64,000 nt of DNA from Bacilli bacterium (lineage in GTDB: Bacteria > Bacillota_I > Bacilli_A > RFN20 > CAG-826): the NCBI GenBank assembly GCA_024408335.1, contig JAKSVB010000006.1:1-64000 (forward strand), given 5' to 3'. Both the position numbers and the translations under genes were made by a program. Shown one piece after another: positions 35,103 through 42,675 of this stretch. The notes under the pieces are model-generated. The model saw only the letters and a list, made by a program, of their open reading frames with translations, ran no database searches and was not told the origin of the DNA. How positions within the stretch are numbered: the first letter of the stretch is position 1; each line of letters begins with the position of its first letter.

Positions 35103-35696
35103 ATGATTTTTACAACAGACATGCTCTTAGAAAAATATAAGGATTATGCGAATCCCTTGGTTAAAATCAAGAGAGAAGCGGATGCTGGCGAGCTCTTTAG
35201 AATCATCAGAGGCTATTATGAAGACAACGTGGACGTTGAGCCTTTTGTTTTAGCTGCTGTCATCCTTTCGCCATCGTATATTTCGTTTGAGACAGCCCTT
35301 GCCTATTATGGGCTCATTCCCGAAAGAGCCTGCGTTATAGCGTCAGCCTCTTATAAAGTAAGAAAGAATAAGCGACACGAAAATATGTTTGGCCACTACG
35401 AGTACTCGGATATTCCTCCTAGAGCCTTTCCAAAAGAGGTGGATTTGGTTGAACTTGATGAATATTACGGCTTCAGGATTGCGTCAAAAGAAAAGGCACT
35501 ATGCGATTCGCTATATAAATGGCCAGTCGTAAGAAGCGTCAAGCAACTAAAAATTCTTCTCTTTGAAGACAAGAGAATTGATGAAGAGGAATTCGATTGC
35601 CTGAACTTCGAAACGATACTGGAACTGTGTCCTCTCTATAAAAAGAACAATCTCAATCTTTTAGCAAAGATGATTAGAAAAAGGAGAAAATTATGA
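35103..35696 (+). CDS. AbiEi-like antitoxin
   Basis: 197 aa. The C-terminal AbiEi-like region reads YISFETALAYYGLIPE and YYGFRIASKEKALCDSLYKWP. This family neutralises the downstream AbiEii nucleotidyltransferase and usually represses the operon with an N-terminal winged helix. No clear Shine-Dalgarno precedes the ATG. The stop overlaps the toxin ATG (ATGA). Confidence 0.8.
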   Translation: MIFTTDMLLEKYKDYANPLVKIKREADAGELFRIIRGYYEDNVDVEPFVLAAVILSPSYISFETALAYYGLIPERACVIASASYKVRKNKRHENMFGHYEYSDIPPRAFPKEVDLVELDEYYGFRIASKEKALCDSLYKWPVVRSVKQLKILLFEDKRIDEEEFDCLNFETILELCPLYKKNNLNLLAKMIRKRRKL

Positions 35697-36550
35697 ATAA
35701 GCAAACCGAAATGATGCTTAGCAAATATAATCCGTCATCATTAAACGAAAAGGAAAACGCGATAAAAGAAGTGCTTCAAGAACTCGTTTTGTCTGCTTTT
35801 AGCAAAACGGACTTTTTCAATAAGGCGGCATTCTATGGCGGCACATGTTTAAGAATATTTCATGGATTAAATCGATTCAGCGAGGATTTGGATTTTGCCT
35901 TGATGGATAGAAACGTTCCGTTTGATTTGTCCTCATACTTTCCTTCTTTAGAAAAAACATTCGAATCTTTTGGAATCAAAATAGACGTTTCAGTCAAAGA
36001 AAAAAGCAAAGAAAGCGGTGTCCAAAGTGCTTTTTTAAAAGGCAATACAGCAACGCTTCTTTTCTACTTCTTTGACAAGGATGGGAAAAGCCTTATCCCA
36101 TCCAACCAGAGGATAAGAATAAAGTTTGAAGTCGATACAAACAATCCGCCTGGTGGCATCGTTAAAAAAGGATATAAGCTTCTTCCAACCCCATATCAAG
36201 TCACGGTTTTTGACGAAACGACTTTATTTGCTGGAAAGATTGCTGCCCTGATCTGCAGAAACTACCAAAACAGAGTAAAAGGAAGGGATTATTATGATTA
36301 TTTGTTTTACCTTTCGAAAGGAACAAAAATCAATTTTGAATATCTTCAAAACAAACTTAAGGATTCAGGCGTAATTGATGATGGATCGTCTTTATCTCTT
36401 GAACAGGTGAAAGAGCTTTTGAGAGAAAGGTTTGAAAAAACAGACTACTCCTTAGCGGTGCTTGACGTCCAAAAGTTTATTAAAGATCAAGACGAATTGT
36501 CTTTGTGGTCAAAAGAACTATTCCTTGCGACTTTAGATGAGCTTAAATAG
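35693..36550 (+). CDS. AbiEii-like nucleotidyltransferase toxin
   Basis: 285 aa. The nucleotidyltransferase core reads YGGTCLRIFHGLNRFSEDLD (GG/S motif followed by the DxD metal site), then KIRIKFEVD-type strand (here RIKFEVDTNN) and KGRDYYDYLFYL, typical of AbiEii/DUF1814 proteins. Members of the family add nucleotides to tRNA or other acceptors and stop growth, often as phage defence. It is coupled to the upstream antitoxin. Confidence 0.87.
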   Translation: MNKQTEMMLSKYNPSSLNEKENAIKEVLQELVLSAFSKTDFFNKAAFYGGTCLRIFHGLNRFSEDLDFALMDRNVPFDLSSYFPSLEKTFESFGIKIDVSVKEKSKESGVQSAFLKGNTATLLFYFFDKDGKSLIPSNQRIRIKFEVDTNNPPGGIVKKGYKLLPTPYQVTVFDETTLFAGKIAALICRNYQNRVKGRDYYDYLFYLSKGTKINFEYLQNKLKDSGVIDDGSSLSLEQVKELLRERFEKTDYSLAVLDVQKFIKDQDELSLWSKELFLATLDELK

Positions 36551-36600
36551 GCACAACATACGAATAATGGAATGCTAGTATATTAGTAATATGCCTTTGT

Positions 36601-36615
36601 TATAATGGCGTTATG
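36601..36615 (+). promoter_or_regulatory. Orphan promoter with a 4-codon reading frame
   Basis: TATAAT (36601-36606), six bases (ggcgtt), then ATG AAT TTG AAT TAG. The same -10-to-ATG spacing as the leaderless genes in this window, but the frame ends after four residues and runs into the hairpin at 36637-36658. It may drive a short RNA or be a remnant. Confidence 0.4.
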
Positions 36616-36631
36616 AATTTGAATTAGGAAT

Positions 36632-36658
36632 GAAAAGCAGGCAGATCTCTCTGCCTGC
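36632..36658 (-). terminator. Terminator of thrS
   Basis: Perfect 8-bp stem GCAGGCAG/CTGCCTGC, 6-base loop, minus-strand TTTTC. Confidence 0.88.
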
Positions 36659-36673
36659 TAATTTGTTTTTGGG

Positions 36674-38575
36674 TTAATAACGAGCGTATGTCTTGATGGA
36701 GTGATGAAGCATCTTCTTGAATTCTTCAAAGGAGACGGTGACGTTCTTTTCTTGACCATATACACGGTAAGTGACTTCGCCGTTTTCTGCTTCTTTATCG
36801 CCAAGAACAAGGGTGAACGGGATCTTCTTGACGATTGATTGTCTCATACGGTAGCCAAGCTTTTCGTTTGAGTCATCAAGTTGGCTTCTGATGCCTTCTG
36901 CCTTAAGGGCCTCATCAAGCTTCTTAGCGTATTCGCCATGGGCTAGAACGTTGACTGGAAGGATGTTGACTTGGACTGGAGCAAGGAAGGTTGGGAATGC
37001 ACCGCCGAAGTTTTCGGTGATGATGCCGATGAATCTTTCGATTGAACCAAAGACGACGCGGTGGAGCATGACTGGCATGACTTTCTCGCCTTTTTCATCG
37101 ATATATGAGCAATTGAATCTTTGTGGGAGGTTGACGTCAAGTTGGATGGTGCCACACTGCCAGGTTCTGCCCATTGAGTCTTTGAGTTTGAAGTCGAGTT
37201 TTGGGCCATAGAAAGCGCCATCGCCTGGGTTGATGGTGTATTCATGTCCGCTAGATTTGCAGGCTTCTGCTAAAGCAGCTTCGCTCTTTTGCCAGAACTC
37301 TTCGCTGCCGATATGATCTTCAGGCATGGTTGAGAGAACGATCTTGTAGCTAAGTCCAAAGACGGTGTAAACCTCGTCAAAGAGCTTCATGATGTTCTTA
37401 ACTTCGTCTTCGATTTGGTCTTGTCTGACGAAGATGTGTGAATCGTCTTGAGTGAAGGCACGGACTCTGAATAAGCCATTGAGAGCGCCGCTAGCTTCGT
37501 GACGGTGGACGTGGCCAGCTTCAGCTAAACGAAGTGGTAAATCCTTATATGAGTGGATGTCGTTGTTATAGATGATCATGGCACCTGGACAGTTCATAGG
37601 CTTGATAGCGAATTCCTTGTCATCGATTTCGGTGGTGTACATGTTCTCTTTGTAGTGATCCCAGTGACCAGAGGTGAGCCAGAGCTCTTTGTTAAGCATG
37701 GTAGGGGTCTCAATGAACTTGTAGCCATAACGGGTGTGGAGGTTTCTCCAGTATTCCATTAAAGCGTTCTTGAGTAACATGCCGTTAGGAAGGAAGAATG
37801 GGAAACCTGGACCATAATCAGAGATTAAGAATAAACCAAGTTCCTTGCCAAGACGGCGGTGGTCATTAAGCTTACGTTTCTCTAAGATCTCGAGATGTTC
37901 TTTGAGGTCTTCTTCAGTGTACCAGGAAGTACCATAGATACGGGTTAATTGCTTGTTATCGCTGTTGCCTCTCCAATATGCGCCAGCGACATTAAGAAGC
38001 TTGAAGTGCTTGATAAGGCCGGTTGATGGGATATGTGGGCCACGGCAGAAGTCGATGAAGTCACCGTTGGTGTAGGTGGTAAGCATCTCATCCTTGTGTT
38101 CTTCGATGAGCTCTTGTTTGTATTCGTTGCCTGCAAATGCGATTCTTGCTTCTTCGGCAGTGATGTCTTTACGAACAAATGGGTTGTTTTCTTTTGCGCA
38201 TTTTTTCATCTCTGCTTCGATTTTTGCGAAATCAGCTTCGGTGATTTTGACATCGCCGAAATCGACGTCGTAGTAATAGCCTTCGTCGATGTCTGGTCCA
38301 AAACCGAATTTGCAACCAGGATAGAGGTGAGTTAAGGCTTGAGCCATAAGATGGCTTGTTGAGTGGTTGAGCATGCTGAATGCTTCTTTAGAACCGATGT
38401 AGATGAGTTTGACTTCTTTTCCACTTTCTAAAGGCATTCTCATGTCTTTGATTTGTTCTTCGACCATGTAGCCGACGACTTTGTTTTTGTTTTCGAGATC
38501 AACGGCTTTTGCTAAATCAAAACCGTTAGCGCCTTCGCTGAGTTCGATCTCTTTTCCTTCGTAGATGATTTTCAT
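36674..38575 (-). CDS. thrS: Threonyl-tRNA synthetase
   Basis: Class II synthetase, 633 aa. It has an N-terminal TGS domain, the editing-domain HSTSHLMAQAL (HxxxH), the class II core (motif 2 around RHEASGALNGLFRVRAFTQDD; motif 3 around VVFGSIERFIGI) and a C-terminal anticodon-binding domain. The start at 38575 (MKIIYEGKEIEL) is preceded by AGAAAGG; an in-frame ATG upstream at 38647 lies in the T-box terminator. Expression is under T-box control. It sits alone between two AbiE-like pairs. Confidence 0.97.
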   Translation of the reverse strand: MKIIYEGKEIELSEGANGFDLAKAVDLENKNKVVGYMVEEQIKDMRMPLESGKEVKLIYIGSKEAFSMLNHSTSHLMAQALTHLYPGCKFGFGPDIDEGYYYDVDFGDVKITEADFAKIEAEMKKCAKENNPFVRKDITAEEARIAFAGNEYKQELIEEHKDEMLTTYTNGDFIDFCRGPHIPSTGLIKHFKLLNVAGAYWRGNSDNKQLTRIYGTSWYTEEDLKEHLEILEKRKLNDHRRLGKELGLFLISDYGPGFPFFLPNGMLLKNALMEYWRNLHTRYGYKFIETPTMLNKELWLTSGHWDHYKENMYTTEIDDKEFAIKPMNCPGAMIIYNNDIHSYKDLPLRLAEAGHVHRHEASGALNGLFRVRAFTQDDSHIFVRQDQIEDEVKNIMKLFDEVYTVFGLSYKIVLSTMPEDHIGSEEFWQKSEAALAEACKSSGHEYTINPGDGAFYGPKLDFKLKDSMGRTWQCGTIQLDVNLPQRFNCSYIDEKGEKVMPVMLHRVVFGSIERFIGIITENFGGAFPTFLAPVQVNILPVNVLAHGEYAKKLDEALKAEGIRSQLDDSNEKLGYRMRQSIVKKIPFTLVLGDKEAENGEVTYRVYGQEKNVTVSFEEFKKMLHHSIKTYARY

Positions 38576-38593
38576 ATCTAGTAACCTTTCTGG

Positions 38594-38809
38594 GCGATGA
38601 AAATAAAAAAACGCCCTGTACTTAAGGACGCTTCCGCGCGGTACCACCTTGATTCACTTTGTTAGAGTGCACTTTCCTTTCTTAACGCGAACAGGATACG
38701 CCTGACTCATCGCCAGGAGCTCAAGAGTGGTACTCCATATACCTATAGGTATTTGAGCATGTCTCCGTCATTGCAATTACTATTATGAAATCACCAAACC
38801 CAATGTCAA
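38594..38809 (-). promoter_or_regulatory. T-box riboswitch and promoter upstream of thrS
   Basis: The minus strand has TTGACA (38809-38804), an 18-base spacer and TAATAG (38785-38780). The leader contains the T-box core AAGGTGGTACCGCG (38650-38637), which pairs with the CCA end of uncharged tRNA. An intrinsic terminator follows (GCGTCCT/AGGGCGT, 38631-38611, then T7). A candidate specifier triplet ACC (Thr) is at 38733-38731 within GAGTACCACTC. Uncharged tRNA-Thr would favour antitermination and raise thrS expression. Confidence 0.93.
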
Positions 38810-38880
38810 TAAAAATGATTAAATCTAATTTTGGATGGGGCGGATATATCATCTGTGTGTTGTAAAATAAACCACAAACA

Positions 38881-38893
38881 ACTATAATATAGT
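38881..38893 (+). promoter_or_regulatory. Palindrome over the -10 (second AbiE-like pair)
   Basis: ACTATAATATAGT has perfect 6-bp arms around one base and contains the -10 box TATAAT (38883-38888). Confidence 0.55.
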
Positions 38894-38908
38894 AGCAAAG
38901 GCAACAAT

Positions 38909-39514
38909 ATGAATTACAATCTTTCTCTTGATGAAATACTAAAATCAAACAATGGGTTCATTAGAACAAAGGATTTGACAAGCAAAGGAATCCCGACAGT
39001 CTACCTAACGAGATATGTAAGAAAGCACGATCTCATAAAAGTCGCCCCTGGTTTTTACGCAGAGAGAAATTGGACAATCGACGGTTACTATTTGCTTCAA
39101 CAATCTTTTCCTGGGTTTGTTTTTTCTTTTAGTTCTGCGATTTTTCTTCATGGGCTTGGAGATATCATTCCTCCTTATTATGAAGTTACTGGCCCTAAGA
39201 ATTATCGACCGATGAAAAGCAAAAGGATTGATGTTGTCACCCATACTGACACAAGGAAAGAAACGTATTCATTAGGTGTTTGTTCTGTTAAAACAGCTTT
39301 TGGCAATCCAGTTAATGCCTATGATATGGAAAAGACCATATGTGATTTAATTAGATTTAAGAGAAATATGGATATAGAAGTCTTTGTTAAAGCGATACAC
39401 GCCTACTCAAAAAGACCTGATAAGAATCTAAATAAACTATATAAGTATGCAGTGATTATGGGTATAGAAGAAAAAGTTGCTTCAATAATGGAGGTTGCCC
39501 TCAATGAAGATTAA
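38909..39514 (+). CDS. AbiEi family antitoxin with N-terminal winged helix
   Basis: 201 aa. The N-terminal domain (SLDEILKSNNGFIRTKDLTSKGIPTVY and beyond) is the AbiEi_4-type DNA-binding fold. FSFSSAIFLHGLGDIIPPYYEVTGP and YDMEKTICDLIRFKRNMD are typical of the antitoxin's C-terminal region. A weak AAAGG precedes the ATG. It overlaps the toxin gene by 11 bases. It is not closely similar to the AbiEi-like protein at 35103. Confidence 0.88.
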   Translation: MNYNLSLDEILKSNNGFIRTKDLTSKGIPTVYLTRYVRKHDLIKVAPGFYAERNWTIDGYYLLQQSFPGFVFSFSSAIFLHGLGDIIPPYYEVTGPKNYRPMKSKRIDVVTHTDTRKETYSLGVCSVKTAFGNPVNAYDMEKTICDLIRFKRNMDIEVFVKAIHAYSKRPDKNLNKLYKYAVIMGIEEKVASIMEVALNED

Positions 39515-40355
39515 TAAACAATCGCTTCAAGATAGAATAAATAACATTTCCAGACAAAAAGGCGTTAGCGCAAATATACTCCTAAAATCATTTTTCTTCG
39601 ATGGTTTTATAAAACGTCTCTCCGTTTCTGATTATGTAAACGATTTCATTTTCAAAGGAGGATTCTTTTTGTCGAAGAAACTTGGAATCGAATATAGGTC
39701 TACTATGGACATTGATTTTTTGGTGAGAAAGATAAATGTTGAGCAAGCGAATATTGAAAGAATAGTCAAAAATATTTGTTCAATCGATGTTGGCGACGGA
39801 ATCAGATTAAACGTATCGAAAACTGCACAAATTAGAAACGATGATTTGTATGGAGGCATCAATGTTTTCATCAAAGCAACATTCGAAAACGTTGTAGATT
39901 ACATAAGCATTGACATCGCAACCGGTGATCCAATTACGCCAAGTGACGTTAGTTTTGTCTACAAAACAGCGCTGTTTAATGAAGAAATACAACTCAGGTC
40001 ATATAATTTCGAAACGGTCTTAGCCGAAAAATTTCAAACGCTTTTGTTGAGGGGCGCATTAAATAGTCGCTGTAAAGATTTTTACGATATACACATCATT
40101 TATCAAACAAGATGGAATGAAATCGACAACGATGCTTTGTGCAAAGCTTTTTCAGCAACCTGCGAATATAGAAACACGATTTTTAATGCAAACAATTCGG
40201 AGGAGATAATCGAGCTGATTTCAAATAGCGCGGTGATAAATCAAAGATGGGCAAACTATTCTAAGAAAAACGATTTTGCTAAGGGAATCATGTTTGAGGA
40301 AATTATCACGTCGATTAAAAAAGTGGCCGAATCGATATTTCGCCCTTTGCCATAG
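39504..40355 (+). CDS. AbiEii nucleotidyltransferase toxin
   Basis: 283 aa. FKGGFFLSKKLGIEYRSTMD followed by DIDFLV gives the GG/S plus DxD nucleotidyltransferase signature. LLRGALNSRCKDFYDIHII is the C-terminal family motif. The ATG at 39504 is preceded by GGAGG; a TTG nine bases earlier is rejected. Second AbiE-type pair within 5 kb, placed on the other side of thrS. Confidence 0.88.
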   Translation: MKINKQSLQDRINNISRQKGVSANILLKSFFFDGFIKRLSVSDYVNDFIFKGGFFLSKKLGIEYRSTMDIDFLVRKINVEQANIERIVKNICSIDVGDGIRLNVSKTAQIRNDDLYGGINVFIKATFENVVDYISIDIATGDPITPSDVSFVYKTALFNEEIQLRSYNFETVLAEKFQTLLLRGALNSRCKDFYDIHIIYQTRWNEIDNDALCKAFSATCEYRNTIFNANNSEEIIELISNSAVINQRWANYSKKNDFAKGIMFEEIITSIKKVAESIFRPLP

Positions 40356-40361
40356 CGCCTC

Positions 40362-40742
40362 GTGATTAATCAAATCGCCGACAACATAAGCATTAGCGAC
40401 TATTCCGATTTCAATAACTATACCCTTTCTGGAATATATCTTTTCATTAATCTGACGAGATATTGCTCCAATGCATTTACTGTAAGACCACTATATTTTA
40501 CTATATATGATATATCCGTCACGAGCGGCTCGAATGTCGACAGCTATCTCTACGTGCTCGACCCATCCTCCGGAAACCAAATGGCCTATCACGTCGAATA
40601 CGACGATGATTCGAACGGCAACATGGATGCTCGACTCGTGGTGGAACTAAGCGATCAGAAGGACTATTACGTGGTTGTGACCCAATTCAACCCGTCTGCA
40701 AGCGTTTCAGATTCCGAAACACTGTCCATAAGATTCAATTGA
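40362..40742 (+). pseudogene. C-terminal fragment of a secreted protein (PPC-like domain)
   Basis: 126 codons. SYLYVLDPSSGNQMAYHVEY, the Asp-rich turn DDDSNGNMD and DYYVVVTQFNP resemble the bacterial pre-peptidase C-terminal (PPC) beta-sandwich seen at the ends of secreted proteins. There is no signal peptide and no ribosome-binding site. The frame is exactly the AbiEii frame and begins just after its stop, so it reads as a stranded 3' end rather than a working gene. It could still be expressed from the GTG at 40362. Confidence 0.5.
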
Positions 40743-40760
40743 GGAAAAGGAGGATTTGCA

Positions 40761-41381
40761 ATGAAGAAAAACAAGGCAATTATAGCGGCATTGTTACCTT
40801 TTATGTTCTCCTGCACAACTGGTCTTGAGCAATATTCACCAGAACAAGTTTTGGATAGCACAAATCCGGAATCTTTAGCGGCCAGCGAAGTGTCTGATGT
40901 AGCGTCAGAATCTATGAAGGATTGGGGATTTAGCGGATCCGCACATGACGATGCCAGCCTCACAAACGGAGAAGATTGCGGCCAAGTAGTTATCAAAACA
41001 ATTATTCAAGGCGTTTTTACCAATGTTGAGTATGATCTGCCAAGGATACTTGAAGTCACGGTTTCGTATGCTAGGCTCGATGAAGGAGAATACCGTTTTG
41101 TGCTTCTTCCAGGTCTTAGCGGAGAAACAAATGCCATAACGATATGCTCAGATTATTTTTCGGAAGATGACAAAAATAGATGTTTTGGCCTGAACAGCGG
41201 AGATATTCCTAGCGATTATAAAACATTCAAAACCGCATTTGATCTAGGGATTTTGAAGACCATTGGAACTGATTGTTTTAGGCTGGCCGTTTGCGATGAG
41301 CGCGGATTTTGTGGGAACCAAAGGTTCGGTTATCGAATATTTTTTAGTGGAGATGAAAAGATTAAATTGTTCGATTGCTGA
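40761..41381 (+). CDS. Putative lipoprotein, unknown function
   Basis: 206 aa. Type II signal peptide MKKNKAIIAALLPFMFSC with lipobox MFSC. The mature part has five further cysteines (ICSDYF, RCFG, DCFRLAVCDERGFCGNQ), unusual for a Firmicute surface protein and possibly disulfide-bonded. No family recognised. AAAAGGAGG precedes the ATG. It lies just behind the PPC-like fragment. Confidence 0.72.
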   Translation: MKKNKAIIAALLPFMFSCTTGLEQYSPEQVLDSTNPESLAASEVSDVASESMKDWGFSGSAHDDASLTNGEDCGQVVIKTIIQGVFTNVEYDLPRILEVTVSYARLDEGEYRFVLLPGLSGETNAITICSDYFSEDDKNRCFGLNSGDIPSDYKTFKTAFDLGILKTIGTDCFRLAVCDERGFCGNQRFGYRIFFSGDEKIKLFDC

Positions 41382-41411
41382 AGACTGACAAATTGAGAAT
41401 ATACGAACAAG

Positions 41412-41451
41412 AAAAAAAGGGGCTGCAAGTTTTTTCCTAGCAACCCCTTTT
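41412..41451 (-). terminator. Terminator of pfkA, probably bidirectional
   Basis: AAGGGGCTGC/GCAACCCCTT stem with one mismatch, minus-strand T7 following, T-run on the plus strand too. Confidence 0.85.
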
Positions 41452-41454
41452 ATC

Positions 41455-42420
41455 TTATTTAAGAAGGTCGATGTTTCTGACAAGTGAGACGTGTTTATCA
41501 CGTGGAAGTGATAAGGCCTCATAAATGTCATAGTCAACGAGTTTGTTAGCGACAAGGCCAATGCATCTTCCGCCTTTTCCTTCGAGGAGGCAGTCAACGG
41601 CGTATGTACCCATACGTGCTGCAAGGACTCTGTCGAATGCACTTGGAGCGCCGCCTCTTTGGACGTGACCAAGGACGTTTGCACGTGTGTCAAATCCTGT
41701 TTCAGCTTGAACTCTCTTTGCGAATTCGTGGATGTCTGGATAAAGCTTTTCGCTAACGATGATGATGGCACGCTTATGTGGGTCGGCCTCTCTCATCTTT
41801 CTAAGTGTTTCGAAGATTTCCTCTTCTGGGATTGGGTGATCTTGGGTAAGAATCATCTCAGCGCCTTCTGCTAAGCCGCAGAAGAGAGCAAGGTCACCGC
41901 ACTTATTACCCATGACTTCGATGATTGAGCAGCGGGAGTGGGATTCGGTTGTGTCACGAATCTTGTCGATGCAATCAACGATTGTATTCATAGCGGTATC
42001 AAAGCCGATTGTGTAATCGGTTGATGCGATATCGTTATCGATGGTGCCAGGAAGACCGATGCAGTTGATGCCCATTTCTGTGAGCTTTTTAGCGCCCATA
42101 TATGAGCCATCGCCACCGATGACGACGAGTGCTTCGATTCCTCTTTTCTTAAGAATCTCGACAGCTTTTTGTCTTACTTCGACTTCTTTGAATTCTGGAA
42201 GACGAGCGGTTCTAAGGATGGTTCCGCCGCGATTGACGATGTCACTGACTGATGAACGGTCCATTGGGTGGATGTCATCATTAACAAGGCCACGGTATCC
42301 ATCGTTGATGCCGTAGACTTCAAGGCCACATGCGAGAGCGCTTCTGACGACCGCTCTAATGGCACAGTTCATTCCTGGGGCATCGCCACCAGATGTAAGT
42401 ATTCCGATTTTCTTGATCAT
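41455..42420 (-). CDS. pfkA: ATP-dependent 6-phosphofructokinase
   Basis: Commits fructose-6-phosphate to glycolysis; 321 aa. TSGGDAPGMNCAIRAVVR binds ATP, PGTIDNDIASTDYTIGFDTA carries the catalytic Asp, and GHVQRGGAPSAFDR is the effector/substrate segment. Gly in the GGDG loop (IGGDGSYMGA) supports ATP rather than PPi use. The start at 42420 is chosen because the homology begins there; an in-frame ATG at 42495 lies in the control region. It is divergent from dnaB. Confidence 0.96.
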   Translation of the reverse strand: MIKKIGILTSGGDAPGMNCAIRAVVRSALACGLEVYGINDGYRGLVNDDIHPMDRSSVSDIVNRGGTILRTARLPEFKEVEVRQKAVEILKKRGIEALVVIGGDGSYMGAKKLTEMGINCIGLPGTIDNDIASTDYTIGFDTAMNTIVDCIDKIRDTTESHSRCSIIEVMGNKCGDLALFCGLAEGAEMILTQDHPIPEEEIFETLRKMREADPHKRAIIIVSEKLYPDIHEFAKRVQAETGFDTRANVLGHVQRGGAPSAFDRVLAARMGTYAVDCLLEGKGGRCIGLVANKLVDYDIYEALSLPRDKHVSLVRNIDLLK

Positions 42421-42512
42421 AGTCTCAAACCTCAAATCACAAGAATTATATGACATTAAAGTCATAATAAGTATCATTTTCGAAATAAACTGCACCCAAG
42501 TTGGAGTAAATT

Positions 42513-42611
42513 TGTTGATAAAATTGTGGAAAACTTAATTATGACCTTTAAATTTCGAAAAAATTGTTCGAGAAAATGTGGATAAATCCCAATTGACTCA
42601 ATTGTGGATAA
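42513..42611. promoter_or_regulatory. DnaA-box cluster between pfkA and dnaB-dnaI
   Basis: Two perfect DnaA boxes (TGTGGATAA, the complement of TTATCCACA) lie at 42577-42585 and 42603-42611. One-mismatch boxes lie at 42525-42533 (TGTGGAAAA) and 42513-42521 (TGTTGATAA). All have the same orientation. Spacings are 12, 52 and 26 bp. Confidence 0.75.
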
Positions 42612-42639
42612 CTGCCAAAAAGAGCCTTGGGGCGTAGAA

Positions 42640-42667
42640 ACTAACCTATCTTTAAAAGATAGTTAGT
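42640..42667. promoter_or_regulatory. Palindrome just before dnaB
   Basis: ACTAA-C-CTATCTT / AAGATAG-TTAGT: 12-bp arms with one bulged base around TAA. It is 9 bases from the ATG at 42676 and may be an operator or a 5' hairpin. Confidence 0.5.
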
Positions 42668-42675
42668 GATAGTAT

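Noticed and set aside
42513-42611. Chromosomal origin of replication
   Set aside because: Only four DnaA boxes, no dnaA or dnaN nearby, and skew cannot be computed here; a regulatory cluster is the more economical reading.
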